A stretch of 64,000 nt of DNA from DASQMT01 sp963827335 (lineage in GTDB: Bacteria; Actinomycetota; Thermoleophilia; Solirubrobacterales; Solirubrobacteraceae). Location: NCBI GenBank assembly GCA_963827335.1, contig CAWHAP010000021.1, positions 62,001-126,000 of the forward strand, in the 5' to 3' direction. The notes beneath the pieces were generated by a model. That model was not told where the DNA came from and did not search any database. It saw only the letters and a list, made by a program, of their open reading frames with translations. The position numbers and the translations under genes are program-made. Below, in pieces: positions 42,812-51,667 of the stretch. Numbering within the stretch: the stretch's first letter is position 1; every line of letters begins with the position of its first letter.

Positions 42812-43155
42812 GTTTCACGTGAAACCTGCGGGAGGCCGTGCCGAGCGGCTCTCGCCCTGGGACGACGACGTTTCACGTGAAACATGCGGGAGGGCCGTAC
42901 CACCCCGGCTCCGCCGAGGAGGCGGCGAACCGTTTCACGTGAGACACGGCGGCTCGCGGGGCGGATCGCGCTCCGGACGGCAGCGGACCGTTTCACGTGA
43001 ACACGCGGCCTGGCGGGCAGCGACCATCAGTGATCGTGCGGCTCCAGCGAGCGGATCGCCGCGCTCCGGGCAGGAGGAGACCGTTTCACGTGAACACGCG
43101 GCTTGGCGCGCGGATCGCCGCGCGGAGGCCAGCAGCGGACCGTTTCACGTGAAAC
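42812..43155. repeat. Array of six parS-type sites
   Basis: There are six copies of GTTTCACGTGAAAC or close variants. Exact copies are at 42812-42825, 42870-42883 and 43142-43155; one has a single change (GTGAGAC) at 42932-42945; two have one A missing in the right half at 42990-43003 and 43083-43096. Start spacing is 58, 62, 58, 93 and 59 bp. The core equals the Streptomyces parS consensus bound by ParB, whose gene lies 5.4 kb away. The gap from 42764 to 43188 holds no convincing gene. Confidence 0.93.
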
Positions 43156-43188
43156 GCCGCTGGCGGCGCGCCCTGCTGCGAGAACCGT

Positions 43189-44670
43189 TCAGCGCGCGAG
43201 GTCGAAGTGGTCCAGGATCATCGGGACGACGTCGCGCAGCGTCCATTGCTCGCGGGCGGACGGGTCCTCCGGTCCTGTTCCGCACCAGAGCAGGGAGCCG
43301 AGCGAGTCGTTCGCGTGGAGCGAGCCATGCGACCCGCCGCCGATGTGGTGCGCGCGGCCCCAGTCGAGGAACTCCCATCCGGGCTTCGCCGACGCGACGA
43401 CCTCGCCCGAGGTCCTGCACCGCAGGGACGACCAGACGCGCCCCAGCGCGTCCGGATAGCGATCCGAGGTCACCCGACCGTCACGGATGTCGAGGGCGAG
43501 GACCTCGGTATCGCCCTCGACGCTCCAGGTCTCGCCGCGGAGATCGCTCAGGTCGCCGCGGGGGGCGAATCGCACCTCGCCGCGGCTCGAGTGCACGGCG
43601 GCTTCGCCGTCCGGGTGATCCGTGAGGTGCATGACGAGGTCCACGCCCTCGAGTCCGAGCATCCTGCGCACCACGCGCCGGATCAGGAGCGCGCGATCGT
43701 CCCGGTCGAGGATGTAGACCTGCGCGGCGCGGGAGCTCGGGCACAGGGCGATCTCCGCGGTCACGCCCTTGGTCTCGCGCGCGCCGCTGGGCGGGAGCAC
43801 CGCGAATCCTTCGAACGCGCGGAACAGGTCGATCTCGTCCACGACCTCCGACTGCGAATGGTCCGAGCAGACGATCACGGCATGGCTCGCCAGGAACGCG
43901 TCCGGCCCGCCGGCGGCATGCATGAGACGCTCGATCTGCTGGTCGGCCGCCGCGAGCGACGTCACCTGGGCCTCGGGTCCCTGCTTGTGCGAGTGCGTGT
44001 CGTTGTCGGGGAGCGACAGCAGCAGGAAGTCGAACAGGTCGTGCTCGACGAGGTACTGCCCGACGCAGCCGGCATGCTGGTCGCGCACGCCCGGCAGCCC
44101 GAGCTGGGACCGGCAGCCGGTCCTGCGCGAGGCGAAGATGTCCGCGTAGAAGAACTCGCGCGGTCCCTGCACCGGCTGCTTGAACACCGCCGAGGCGATC
44201 CTGGTGAGCGTCGTGTCCGTGCTCGGCTCGTGCCGATGCCGCCCGCGGTACATCAGGTACGTCGTGCCGGCCGTGCGCACGTCGGCGTCGTCGAGGGTCT
44301 CGAACACCGTCGGCGTCTCCGCCGAGAGGTGCTCGGCGTTCATGTTGTAGATCGTGTCGGTGAGCGAGCGCTTGAAGCCGAAGGCCTGCGATGCCTTGAA
44401 GCTCGTCCCGTATTCGACGTAGCGGGACTCGCCCCGGTGGTACCAGTTCATCGACGGGATGAGGTGCCGATCGGGCGCCGCGCCGGTCGCGATCGACGCC
44501 GAGCAGACAGGCGTGACCGAGGGGAACGCCGCGACGCAGTCGCTCACGTGATGGCCACGCTCCATGAGGAGCTGCATCGCCGGGGCGCGACCGGCGGCGA
44601 CCGCCTGGTCGAGCATGGCGGGCTTCATCGCGTCGACCACCGCGAGGACGAGCTTCTTGCGGTCGGGCAC
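43189..44670 (-). CDS. Type I phosphodiesterase/nucleotide pyrophosphatase-family protein
   Basis: This 493-aa alkaline-phosphatase-superfamily hydrolase has first metal Asp in AVVDAMKPAML, nucleophile region AFPSVTPVCSASIATG, then DNDTHSHKQGP and VCSDHSQSEV, with a last His in GGSHGSLHANDS. No clear signal peptide is present, so it may be cytoplasmic. The GTG at 44670 lies 5 nt after the DUF4126 gene stop. The natural phosphodiester is unknown. Confidence 0.85.
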   Translation of the reverse strand: MPDRKKLVLAVVDAMKPAMLDQAVAAGRAPAMQLLMERGHHVSDCVAAFPSVTPVCSASIATGAAPDRHLIPSMNWYHRGESRYVEYGTSFKASQAFGFKRSLTDTIYNMNAEHLSAETPTVFETLDDADVRTAGTTYLMYRGRHRHEPSTDTTLTRIASAVFKQPVQGPREFFYADIFASRRTGCRSQLGLPGVRDQHAGCVGQYLVEHDLFDFLLLSLPDNDTHSHKQGPEAQVTSLAAADQQIERLMHAAGGPDAFLASHAVIVCSDHSQSEVVDEIDLFRAFEGFAVLPPSGARETKGVTAEIALCPSSRAAQVYILDRDDRALLIRRVVRRMLGLEGVDLVMHLTDHPDGEAAVHSSRGEVRFAPRGDLSDLRGETWSVEGDTEVLALDIRDGRVTSDRYPDALGRVWSSLRCRTSGEVVASAKPGWEFLDWGRAHHIGGGSHGSLHANDSLGSLLWCGTGPEDPSAREQWTLRDVVPMILDHFDLAR

Positions 44671-44675
44671 GGTGC

Positions 44676-45266
44676 TCAGCGCAGGATGCGCAGACCGGCG
44701 TACTTCTCGCCGCTGCGGCGACGCCCGCCCGCCAGGAGCCACACCAGCGCGGCGATCACCCCGATGGCCAGCGGCGGGAACAGGATGGACAGGCCGGCTG
44801 CGGCGAGGGCGACGCCTTCGGCATAGACCGGCAGCGCGCTCGCCGCCTGCGCGTCGAGCCGCTGCCGGACGCGGCCGAACAGCGAGCGTGCCGCCTGGAA
44901 GCCGAGCGCGGCGCATGCGAGGCCGGCGATGGCTCCGGCCCACCACTCGTCCGAGCGGTCCGCGACCGATCCCGCGGCGACGAGCGCGCCGAACGCCAGT
45001 GCGATCGCCAGCAGCACGTAGAGCAGCGGCGGCCGATCCGTCGCGTCGCGGCCCGCGCGCCGGGCGGCGGCGTCGACGCCCAGGACGAGCACCAGCGCGG
45101 CAAGCAGGAACGGCCAGGTCTCGAGGAAGCTGAAGTCGGTGCCGCCGAAGTCGACGCCGAGATCCGCCGAGGCGAGCGCGCCGACGAGCAGCACGGGAAG
45201 GAAGGGCCGGATCCCGATCGCGGCGGCCAGTCCGGCGCCCTGGAGGAGGTCGAGGATGAAGTCCAT
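44676..45266 (-). CDS. DUF4126-type membrane protein
   Basis: This 196-aa protein has about five membrane segments (GLAAAIGIRPFLPVLLVGALA; WPFLLAALVLVLGV; LLYVLLAIALAFGALVAAG; AGLACAALGF; VALAAAGLSILFPPLAIGVIAALVWLL). The N-terminal GIRPFLPVLLVG motif is typical of this uncharacterised family. It is co-transcribed with the phosphodiesterase 5 nt downstream and divergent from the aminotransferase gene. Confidence 0.78.
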   Translation of the reverse strand: MDFILDLLQGAGLAAAIGIRPFLPVLLVGALASADLGVDFGGTDFSFLETWPFLLAALVLVLGVDAAARRAGRDATDRPPLLYVLLAIALAFGALVAAGSVADRSDEWWAGAIAGLACAALGFQAARSLFGRVRQRLDAQAASALPVYAEGVALAAAGLSILFPPLAIGVIAALVWLLAGGRRRSGEKYAGLRILR

Positions 45267-45290
45267 GCGCGATAGCCTGCCCGAGGCGGC

Positions 45291-46706
45291 ATGACGATAG
45301 ACGAGACGCCAAGGGGCCCGGGCGCCGGCGCCGAATCCCCCGGTATGGAGCGGTCGCGCACCACGGCACGCGATCTCGAGCGCTACGCCGGGCTGTTCGC
45401 GCGCCGCACGCAGGGCATGAAGTCCTCAGCCATGCGCGACCTGATGGCGATCACCGCGCGGCCCGAGGTCATCTCGCTCGCCGGCGGACTGCCCGACACG
45501 AGCGTCTTCCCCCCCGAGGACATGGCGGCGCTCATGGCCCGCGTCGCCGCCGACGCCTCCGCCAAGGCGCTCCAGTACGGCCCGACGGACGGGATGGACG
45601 AGCTCAAGGAGTGCATCGTCCGGGTCATGGCCGAGGAGGGCATGGACGTCGGGACCGACGAGCTGCTCGTCACCACCGGCGGCCAGCAGGTGATCGACCT
45701 CGTCTGCAAGGCGCTGATCGACCCCGGCGACATCATCCTCGCCGAGGGTCCGACGTACCCGGGGGCGGTGCCGACCTTCGGCGCCTACGAGGCGGACGTC
45801 GTCCAGATCGAGATGGATCGCGACGGCATGCGCATCGATCTCCTCGAGGAGGCGCTCGACCGGCTCGCCGCGGAGGGGCGCTCGCCGAAGTTCATCTACA
45901 CCGTCCCGACGTTCCAGAACCCGGCCGGCGTGACGATGTCCCTGGATCGCCGCCGCCGGCTCGTCCAGATCGCCAAGCAGCGCGAGATCCTCGTGCTCGA
46001 GGACAATCCCTACGGCCTGCTGCGCTACGAGGGCGAGGCGCTCCCGCCGCTCTACGCGCTCGACCGCGGCGAGTACGTGATCTACCTGGGCACGTTCTCG
46101 AAGATCCTGTCGGCCGGGCTCCGCCTCGGCTGGACCGCCGCCCCGCGCCCCGTGCTCGAGAAGCTCAACCTGGGCAAGCAGGGCGCCGACCTCTGCTCGT
46201 CGCCGTTCGCCCAGTCCTTCGTCATCGAGTACTTCGCGCAGCGCGACTGGCGCGACATGCTCGCCGTCCTGCGCGGCCACTACCGGCGGCGGCGCGACGT
46301 GCTGCTCGAGGCGCTCGACGAGCACTTCCCGGCGGAGGCGGAGTGGACCCGGCCGGGCGGCGGGCTGTTCATCTGGGCGACGCTCCCCGCCTACATCGAC
46401 ACCACCGACCTGCTCGCGCGCGCCCTGCGCGAGCACGTGGCGTTCGTCCCCGGCCGCGCCGCGTTCCTCGACGGCCGCGGGGGCTCGTCCATGCGGCTCA
46501 ACTTCTCGGGTGTCGGCGAGGACGACCTGCGCGAGGGCGTGCAGCGCATCGGCACGGTCATCAGCGAGCAGGTGCGGCTCTACTCGACGCTGACCGGCGC
46601 CGAGCCCGCTGCGCCGCGGCGTCCACCGCAGTCCGCGGCTGATCCTGCGGACGCACCCGGCGCCCGCGTGCTGCCGCTGCGGCGACGCGCAGGCGGCGAG
46701 CGATGA
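45291..46706 (+). CDS. PLP-dependent aminotransferase, LysN/MocR-core type
   Basis: This 471-aa fold-type I aminotransferase lacks the GntR domain of MocR. Motifs are ISLAGGLPDTSVFP, LQYGPTDGMDEL, TTGGQQVIDLV, the PTFQNPAG loop, LVLEDNPYGLLRYEG and the PLP Lys in GTFSKILSAGLRLGW. Relatives include 2-aminoadipate and aromatic aminotransferases. A Pro/Ala/Arg tail of about 35 residues is extra. The ATG at 45291 is assumed (in-frame ATG at 45345 is possible). It overlaps ddl as ATGA, hinting at D-amino-acid or cell-wall metabolism. Confidence 0.88.
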   Translation: MTIDETPRGPGAGAESPGMERSRTTARDLERYAGLFARRTQGMKSSAMRDLMAITARPEVISLAGGLPDTSVFPPEDMAALMARVAADASAKALQYGPTDGMDELKECIVRVMAEEGMDVGTDELLVTTGGQQVIDLVCKALIDPGDIILAEGPTYPGAVPTFGAYEADVVQIEMDRDGMRIDLLEEALDRLAAEGRSPKFIYTVPTFQNPAGVTMSLDRRRRLVQIAKQREILVLEDNPYGLLRYEGEALPPLYALDRGEYVIYLGTFSKILSAGLRLGWTAAPRPVLEKLNLGKQGADLCSSPFAQSFVIEYFAQRDWRDMLAVLRGHYRRRRDVLLEALDEHFPAEAEWTRPGGGLFIWATLPAYIDTTDLLARALREHVAFVPGRAAFLDGRGGSSMRLNFSGVGEDDLREGVQRIGTVISEQVRLYSTLTGAEPAAPRRPPQSAADPADAPGARVLPLRRRAGGER

Positions 46707-47656
46707 GCCGCGTCGCGGTCCTCGCAGGCGGACAGTCGCTCGAGCGACAGGTGTCGCTGCGCTCGGGCGGCCGCGTGCGCGATGCCCTGGAACGGCTCGG
46801 CCACGAGGTGCTCGCGATCGACGTCGGGCCGGATCTCGTCGAGCGGCTGGAGGCCGTACGACCGGACGTGGCCTTCGTCGCGCTCCACGGGCGGGACGGC
46901 GAGGACGGGACGGTCCAGGAGATCCTCGAGCTGGTCGGCGTTCCCTACACGGCGTCCGGTCCGTCGGCGTGCATGCGCTGCATGGACAAGGTGCTGGCCA
47001 AGCACGCGTTCCGCGACGCCGGCCTGCCGACGCCCGACTTCTACGCCTTCAGCCAGACCGCCTTCGAGTCGCTGGGCGCGGCGCACGCGCTCCCGGCGAT
47101 CGAGGAGCGGCTGGACTTCCCCGTCGTCGTGAAGCCGGCGGCGCAGGGCTCCGCGCTCGGCATCCGCTTCGCGCCCACCGCCGCCGAGGTGCCCGCCGCG
47201 ATCGTCGCCGCCTTCTCGTATGACACCAAGGTCCTGCTCGAGCGCCACGTCGCCGGCCGGGAGGTCGCGGTCTCCGTGCTGGACGGACCCGCGGGGCCGG
47301 AGGCGCTCCCGCTGGTCGAGGCGATCCCGCGCGGCGGCGACCGCTACGACTTCGAGGCGCGCTACGAGATCGGGCGCACCGACTTCGTGTGCCCCGCCGA
47401 CCTCGACGCCGAGCTCACGCAGAGCGCGCAGTCGCTGGCGCTCGAGGTCTACCGGGTCCTCGGCTGCTACGGGTTCGCGCGCGTCGATCTGATGCTCGAC
47501 GCGACGACCGGTGCCTTCACGGTCCTCGAGGCCAACGCCATCCCCGGGCTCACCGAGACGTCGCTGCTGCCGCAGGCCGCCGAGGCGGCCGGGATCTCGT
47601 TCGACGACTTCGTCGAACGCGTGCTCGACCTGGCGCTCGCGCGCGCGCCGGCCTGA
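46703..47656 (+). CDS. ddl: D-alanine--D-alanine ligase-type ATP-grasp enzyme
   Basis: This 317-aa ligase is expected to join D-alanine pairs for peptidoglycan. Motifs are VAVLAGGQSLERQVSLRSG, FVALHGRDGEDGTVQ, CMRCMDKVLAKH, the ATP-grasp loop VKPAAQGSALGI, RVDLMLD and the metal-site ending EANAIPGLTETSL (family form E-N-T-x-P-G, here with Ala in place of Thr). It is translationally coupled to the aminotransferase. Variation at the substrate end leaves open a different D-amino acid. Confidence 0.88.
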   Translation: MSRVAVLAGGQSLERQVSLRSGGRVRDALERLGHEVLAIDVGPDLVERLEAVRPDVAFVALHGRDGEDGTVQEILELVGVPYTASGPSACMRCMDKVLAKHAFRDAGLPTPDFYAFSQTAFESLGAAHALPAIEERLDFPVVVKPAAQGSALGIRFAPTAAEVPAAIVAAFSYDTKVLLERHVAGREVAVSVLDGPAGPEALPLVEAIPRGGDRYDFEARYEIGRTDFVCPADLDAELTQSAQSLALEVYRVLGCYGFARVDLMLDATTGAFTVLEANAIPGLTETSLLPQAAEAAGISFDDFVERVLDLALARAPA

Positions 47657-47660
47657 GCGG

Positions 47661-48152
47661 CTACTCGCTGCCGCCCTGGAAGTCCTCGGGCGAGACCTGG
47701 TCGAGGAACTCCTTGAACTTGTCGACGACCTCCTCGGTGTCCTCGACCTCGTGCTCGAACTCGATCGCGGACTCCGCGATGACATCCTCGGCGGCGAAGA
47801 TCGGCGCCCCGGAGCGGACGGCGAGGGCGAGCGCGTCGCTCGGGCGAGAGTCGATCTCGACTTCGCGGCCGTTGACGGTCAGCGTGATCGACGCGTAGAA
47901 GGTGTTCTCCCGCAGCTCGGTGACGGAGACGCGCGAGCAGTTCACGTCGAGCTCCCCGAGCATCTCGAAGAGGAGATCGTGGGTCATCGGCCGCGGCGTC
48001 GAGGCGCCCTGCAGCTTCATCAGGATCGCCGCCGCCTCAGGATGGCCGATCCAGATCGGCAGGAATTTGTTCGTGTCGACGGCTTTGAGCAAGACGATCG
48101 GCTGCTTGCCGACCATGTCGAAGCTCACGCCGTAGATGACCATCTCCTGCAA
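47661..48152 (-). CDS. Bifunctional nuclease-family (DUF151) protein
   Basis: This 163-aa protein matches the BFN/DUF151 family, with plant and archaeal members showing nuclease activity: VLLKAVDTNKFLPIWIGHPEAAAI, RPMTHDLLFEML and the IDSRPSDALALAVRSGAPIF core. An acidic helical tail follows. The TTG at 48152 is favoured because aggag lies 8-9 nt upstream, while the in-frame ATG at 48143 has ggag directly adjoining it. A TATACT box lies about 36 nt upstream. Confidence 0.88.
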   Translation of the reverse strand: MQEMVIYGVSFDMVGKQPIVLLKAVDTNKFLPIWIGHPEAAAILMKLQGASTPRPMTHDLLFEMLGELDVNCSRVSVTELRENTFYASITLTVNGREVEIDSRPSDALALAVRSGAPIFAAEDVIAESAIEFEHEVEDTEEVVDKFKEFLDQVSPEDFQGGSE

Positions 48153-48187
48153 GCGGGCGCTCCTAAGAACCAGGGTCCGGACGCCTC

Positions 48188-48193
48188 AGTATA
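48188..48193 (-). promoter_or_regulatory. Probable -10 box of the DUF151 gene
   Basis: TATACT on the minus strand is a near-consensus -10 element 35 nt before the TTG start, leaving a leader of about 28 nt with a Shine-Dalgarno. No -35 match is seen at 17 nt. Confidence 0.45.
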
Positions 48194-48390
48194 GGCCCCG
48201 GGGGCAGCGCCGAGAGGGTCCCGTCCCGCGCCTCCGCCGCCGCAGCATCCGTGGAGCGGGCTCATGCGAATAGCGGGGAAGAACGCCAAACCGGTGTGCC
48301 TCCTCCGGGCCGAAAGTGGTCCCATCTGCTCGCTCGGCGGCCGGCCCGGCCGGCGGTCCTCGCGATCGACATCCGGCCCAGGAACGACGA

Positions 48391-48410
48391 AGGCCCGCGA
48401 CGGCGGGCCT
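48391..48410 (-). terminator. Hairpin after tRNA-Ile
   Basis: An 8-bp stem (aggcccgc/gcgggcct) with a 4-nt loop begins 5 nt past the tRNA 3' end and is followed on the minus strand by tcgtcgttcc. A likely tRNA terminator. Confidence 0.55.
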
Positions 48411-48415
48411 CGGCA

Positions 48416-48489
<74 letters not shown>

Positions 48490-48534
48490 GTGGGGCGCGG
48501 ATGATAGCGAGCGTGGGACGCCCGTGGACGGCGT

Positions 48535-49419
48535 TCAGGCGGTCGCCGTGACCCCGAGCCGCTCGGCCACCTCGAGTGCCTCGTCGAGCGACTCGAACGC
48601 CAACTGGACCCGGTAGCCGTTCGCCCGCGGCGTGACGCGAACGTCGGTGCCGAGCGCACGGCCGAAGGCCTCGCCCAGCCGCTCCGCGGCCTCGACCTGG
48701 TCCGGGTGCAGCGTGCGCGGGCCGCGGCTCGCCCTGATCTCGGCCTCCTCGCGGCCGGCGGCCGCGCGGGCGCGCGCCTCGGTCTGCCGGACCGACCAGC
48801 CCTGCGCGCCGGCGTCGCGGGCGAGCCGGCGCCGCTCGCCGTGGTCCGGCGCCATCAGCAGCGCACGGCCGTGCCCCTCGGTGAGCGTGCCGTCCTCGAT
48901 CAGCGCAAGCGCCTCGTCAGGCAGCTCCAGCAGGCGGATGAGGTTCGAGACGGCGACCCGCGACCGCCCGACGCGCCGGCCCACCTCCTCGCGCGTCAGA
49001 CCGAGCTCCTCGACGAGCGCCGTGACCGCTCGGGCCTCCTCCAGCGGGTTGAGGTCCTCACGCGCCATGTTCTCGATCAGCGCAAGCTCCAGCGAGGCCG
49101 CGTCGCCGTCCGGCCGGATCATGGCCGGGACGGTCTCGAGCTCGGCGAGCTGTGCGGCGCGCCAGCGGCGCTCGCCGGCGATGAGCTCGTAGGTGCCGCC
49201 CGGGATCGGCCGCACGAGGACCGGCTGCAGCACGCCGCGGTCGCGCAACGAGTCGGCCAGCGAGACGAGCGCCTGCTCGTCGAACCGCCGACGAGGCTGG
49301 CTCGGGTTCGGCGCGATCAGCTCCACCGGCAGCTCACGGAGCTCCGACTCGCCCTCGCCCTGCGTGGTGGACAGGATCGCCGCGAGGCCGCGGCCCATGC
49401 CGCGGGAGCGCTCAGCCAC
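48535..49419 (-). CDS. parB: Chromosome partitioning protein ParB
   Basis: This 294-aa CTP-dependent clamp binds parS and spreads along DNA. It has the N-terminal ParB/Srx motif (NPSQPRRRFDE; GERRWRAAQLAE; ENMAREDLNPLEEARA), a helix-turn-helix (LTREEVGRRVGRSRVAVSNLIRLL) and a C-terminal dimer region. The GTG at 49419 overlaps the parA 3' end and has aaggaggtgg 7 nt upstream, favouring it over the ATG at 49398. Seven recognisable intact or near-intact sites lie at 42.8-43.2 and 51.2 kb. Confidence 0.96.
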   Translation of the reverse strand: MAERSRGMGRGLAAILSTTQGEGESELRELPVELIAPNPSQPRRRFDEQALVSLADSLRDRGVLQPVLVRPIPGGTYELIAGERRWRAAQLAELETVPAMIRPDGDAASLELALIENMAREDLNPLEEARAVTALVEELGLTREEVGRRVGRSRVAVSNLIRLLELPDEALALIEDGTLTEGHGRALLMAPDHGERRRLARDAGAQGWSVRQTEARARAAAGREEAEIRASRGPRTLHPDQVEAAERLGEAFGRALGTDVRVTPRANGYRVQLAFESLDEALEVAERLGVTATA

Positions 49420-50170
49420 GCGCGGCCACCTCCTTGGCAAGCTCGAAATAGGCGTCCGACCCGGCGCAGTGCGGATCGTGATGGATCACCGGCCGTCCGA
49501 AGCTCGGCGCTTCACCGAGCCGGACGTTGCGCGGGATCACCGTGTCGAACACGAGCGACGGGAAGTGCCGGCGCACCTCCGCCTCGACGTCCTGGGCCAG
49601 CTTGGTCCGCGCGTCGTGCATGGTCAACAGCATGCCCGCAACGGTCAGCCGGGGGTTCAGCTCGCGCTGGATCAGGGCGAGCGTGTCCAGCAGGCCGGCC
49701 AGGCCCTCGAGCGCGAAGTACTCCGTCTGGACCGGCACGATCACCCGGTCGGCGGCCACGAGGGCGTTCACGGTGAGCGGCCCGAGCGACGGCGGGCAGT
49801 CCAGGAGCGTGTAGGAGTACGCGTCGCGCACGGACGCGAGCGCGTCGCGCAGGCGCAGCTCCGAGCCGGGCAGGCGCGGGAGCTCCATGGCGGCTCCGGC
49901 CAGGTCCGGCGTGGACGCCAGCAGGGAGAGCCGGTCGATCGACGTCGCGCGGACGGCGTCGCTGGCCTCGGCGCCGCCGCTCAGCACGTCGTAGAGCCCG
50001 ACGCCCTCCTGCCGGTCCACCCCGACGCCCACGGTGGCGTTCCCCTGCGGGTCCACGTCCACGAGCAGCGTCTCGTAGCCGGCTTCGGCGATGCACGCCG
50101 CGACGTTGACCGCGGTGGTGGTCTTCCCGACCCCGCCCTTCTGATTCGCGATGGCGTACACGATCCCCAT
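49412..50170 (-). CDS. parA: Chromosome partitioning ATPase ParA (Soj)
   Basis: This 252-aa protein has the deviant Walker A KGGVGKTTTAVN near residue 11, Walker A' VDVDPQGNATVG and Walker B LLDCPPSLG. ParA binds DNA as an ATP dimer and drives ParB-parS segregation. The ATG at 50170 gives the standard short N-terminus (MGIVYAIANQK); no helix-turn-helix extension is present, so it is the chromosomal Soj type. It precedes parB with an 8-nt overlap. Confidence 0.96.
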   Translation of the reverse strand: MGIVYAIANQKGGVGKTTTAVNVAACIAEAGYETLLVDVDPQGNATVGVGVDRQEGVGLYDVLSGGAEASDAVRATSIDRLSLLASTPDLAGAAMELPRLPGSELRLRDALASVRDAYSYTLLDCPPSLGPLTVNALVAADRVIVPVQTEYFALEGLAGLLDTLALIQRELNPRLTVAGMLLTMHDARTKLAQDVEAEVRRHFPSLVFDTVIPRNVRLGEAPSFGRPVIHHDPHCAGSDAYFELAKEVAARG

Positions 50171-50245
50171 GACGGCGCCCGACGCTAGCGGCGTGCGCGG
50201 CGGATCTGGCCGGACGGCGCCGGATCCGCGCATGTTGGTGCGCTC

Positions 50246-50956
50246 TCAGCGCACATTTTCCGCAGACAGCGGGCGTTTCGTCGCCATCCCCGGCCGCCGC
50301 GGGAACTCCGGCGGCGTGGGCGCCGTCTTGCGCAGCACGTGGAGCGTCCGCCGCTCCGAGCCGGGGAACGGGACCACGGCGCGGACGGGATCCGCCGTGA
50401 GGCCGAGCCGGCGGGCCGCGGCAGCGGCGTCGCCGGCCTCCGGGTCTCCGACCGCGCCCTTCCAGGCCACCAGGACCCCGCCGTCGCGCAGCAGCGGCGC
50501 CGCGTACTCGCACAGCACCGGGAGGGCGGCGAGCGCGCGGGCGGAGACCACGTCGCACCGCCCGATCCCGTCGGACCACGACTCGGCGCGCTCGCAGACG
50601 ACCTCGACGTTCACGAGGCCCATCGCCGCCGCCGTGTCCCGCAGGAAGTCGCACTTGCGCCCGACCGACTCGACGAGGGCCACGCGGGCGGAGGGGAGGA
50701 CCGCCGCGAGCACGAGGCCCGGCAGCCCCGCGCCTGCGCCCAGGTCGGCGATCTGGCCGGCGGTGCCGAAGGCAGGCACCTCGAGTCCGGCCAGCGAGTC
50801 GGCCACGTGCACGTCGACCCCTTGCGCGGGCTCGTGCACGGAGGTCGGCGACGCCGGGTCCGCGAGCCGGTCGAGCAGGATCTCCAGCGGCCGGACGGCG
50901 GCGGCCGGCGCGCCGTGCTCGCGGAGGAGCACGCCGATGCGCTCGCGCGGCGTCAC
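50246..50956 (-). CDS. rsmG: 16S rRNA (guanine-N7) methyltransferase RsmG
   Basis: This 236-aa enzyme methylates G527 of 16S rRNA. SAM motif IADLGAGAGLPGLVLA (about residue 67), VALVESVGRKCDFL and DVVSARALAALPVL are typical. The C-terminus has a basic tail. A GTG start is used. Position between jag and parA is the usual origin-proximal order. Loss of this gene typically gives low-level streptomycin resistance. Confidence 0.94.
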   Translation of the reverse strand: MTPRERIGVLLREHGAPAAAVRPLEILLDRLADPASPTSVHEPAQGVDVHVADSLAGLEVPAFGTAGQIADLGAGAGLPGLVLAAVLPSARVALVESVGRKCDFLRDTAAAMGLVNVEVVCERAESWSDGIGRCDVVSARALAALPVLCEYAAPLLRDGGVLVAWKGAVGDPEAGDAAAAARRLGLTADPVRAVVPFPGSERRTLHVLRKTAPTPPEFPRRPGMATKRPLSAENVR

Positions 50957-51032
50957 GACGGCGCGAGCGCGTCGCGTGCACCGCGGTCAGTGACCGCGGC
51001 CGAGCGGGCGGCGGCGGTGCAGCGACGCGGGT

Positions 51033-51172
51033 GTTTCAGGCGAACAGCAGTCGGCGGGATGGACGGATGGGCGCCCTCGGTGCAACGACGCGAGCATTTC
51101 AGACGAACAGCAGTCGGCGGAGTCGCCGAATGGACGCCCTCCATCCAGCGGCGCGAACGTTTCACGTGAAAC
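51033..51172. repeat. 63-bp tandem repeat with two decayed and one intact parS
   Basis: Three units begin at exact 63-bp steps. GTTTCAGGCGAACA (51033) and ATTTCAGACGAACA (51096) are parS relics that lost the CACGTG centre; GTTTCACGTGAAAC (51159-51172) is intact. Flanks such as acagcagtcggcgg and gcgccctc/gacgccctc also repeat. The block fills the gap between rsmG and jag. Confidence 0.8.
51159..51172. promoter_or_regulatory. parS site next to jag
   Basis: An exact GTTTCACGTGAAAC palindrome, the ParB-binding consensus, 31 bp from the jag stop and 1 kb from parA. Confidence 0.92.
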
Positions 51173-51202
51173 GCGGTCGGCGGGACGGCCGGACGGCCGG
51201 CG

Positions 51203-51667
51203 TCAGTCCAGCGGCGCGACGACGAGATGGCGATCCGGCTCCGTGCCCTCGGAGTACGTCTCGACGTCGTCGCGGTCCTTGAGGTACTCGTGCACGACCT
51301 TGCGCTCGGTCGCGCTCATGGCGTCCAGCGCCACCGGCCGCGAAGAGCGGATCGCGTCCGCTGCCGCCTGGTCGGCCTGCCGCTCGAGCGCCTGGCGCCG
51401 GCGGTCGCGGTAGCCCGCGGCGTCGACCTCCACCTTCGGCGCCGGGGCGCGCCCGTGCGCGGCCACCTTGAAGGCGAGGTGCTGGACCGCATCGATCGTT
51501 GCTCCATGGCGCCCGATGAACAGTCCCATGTCGTCGCCGTGGAGCACCCCGCGGATGCGGTCGTCCTCCTCGAGGACCTCGACCTCGGCCTCCAGCTCGA
51601 GCGCCACGTTCACGTGCTCGAGCAACTCGCGCACGCGTTCGGCGGAACTGCGGTCCTGCTCGCTCAT
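51203..51667 (-). CDS. jag: RNA-binding protein Jag/KhpB
   Basis: This 154-aa protein has a KH domain with GLFIGRHGATIDAVQHLAFKV (about residue 48) and an R3H domain with VALDAMSATERKVVHEYLKD. The N-terminal Jag domain of Bacillus SpoIIIJ-associated protein is absent, as in other short actinobacterial forms. It binds RNA and may link translation with YidC, whose gene it overlaps by 4 nt. Confidence 0.94.
   Translation of the reverse strand: MSEQDRSSAERVRELLEHVNVALELEAEVEVLEEDDRIRGVLHGDDMGLFIGRHGATIDAVQHLAFKVAAHGRAPAPKVEVDAAGYRDRRRQALERQADQAAADAIRSSRPVALDAMSATERKVVHEYLKDRDDVETYSEGTEPDRHLVVAPLD

Noticed and set aside
42812..43155. CRISPR-like array of short repeats with about 45-bp spacers
   Set aside because: The repeats are 14-bp parS palindromes, vary between copies, have partly similar spacers and no cas gene is near.
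42648..43625. Plus-strand open frame with repeated FHVK/VSRE peptides
   Set aside because: The peptides are translations of the parS palindrome in different frames; the frame runs antisense into the phosphodiesterase gene.
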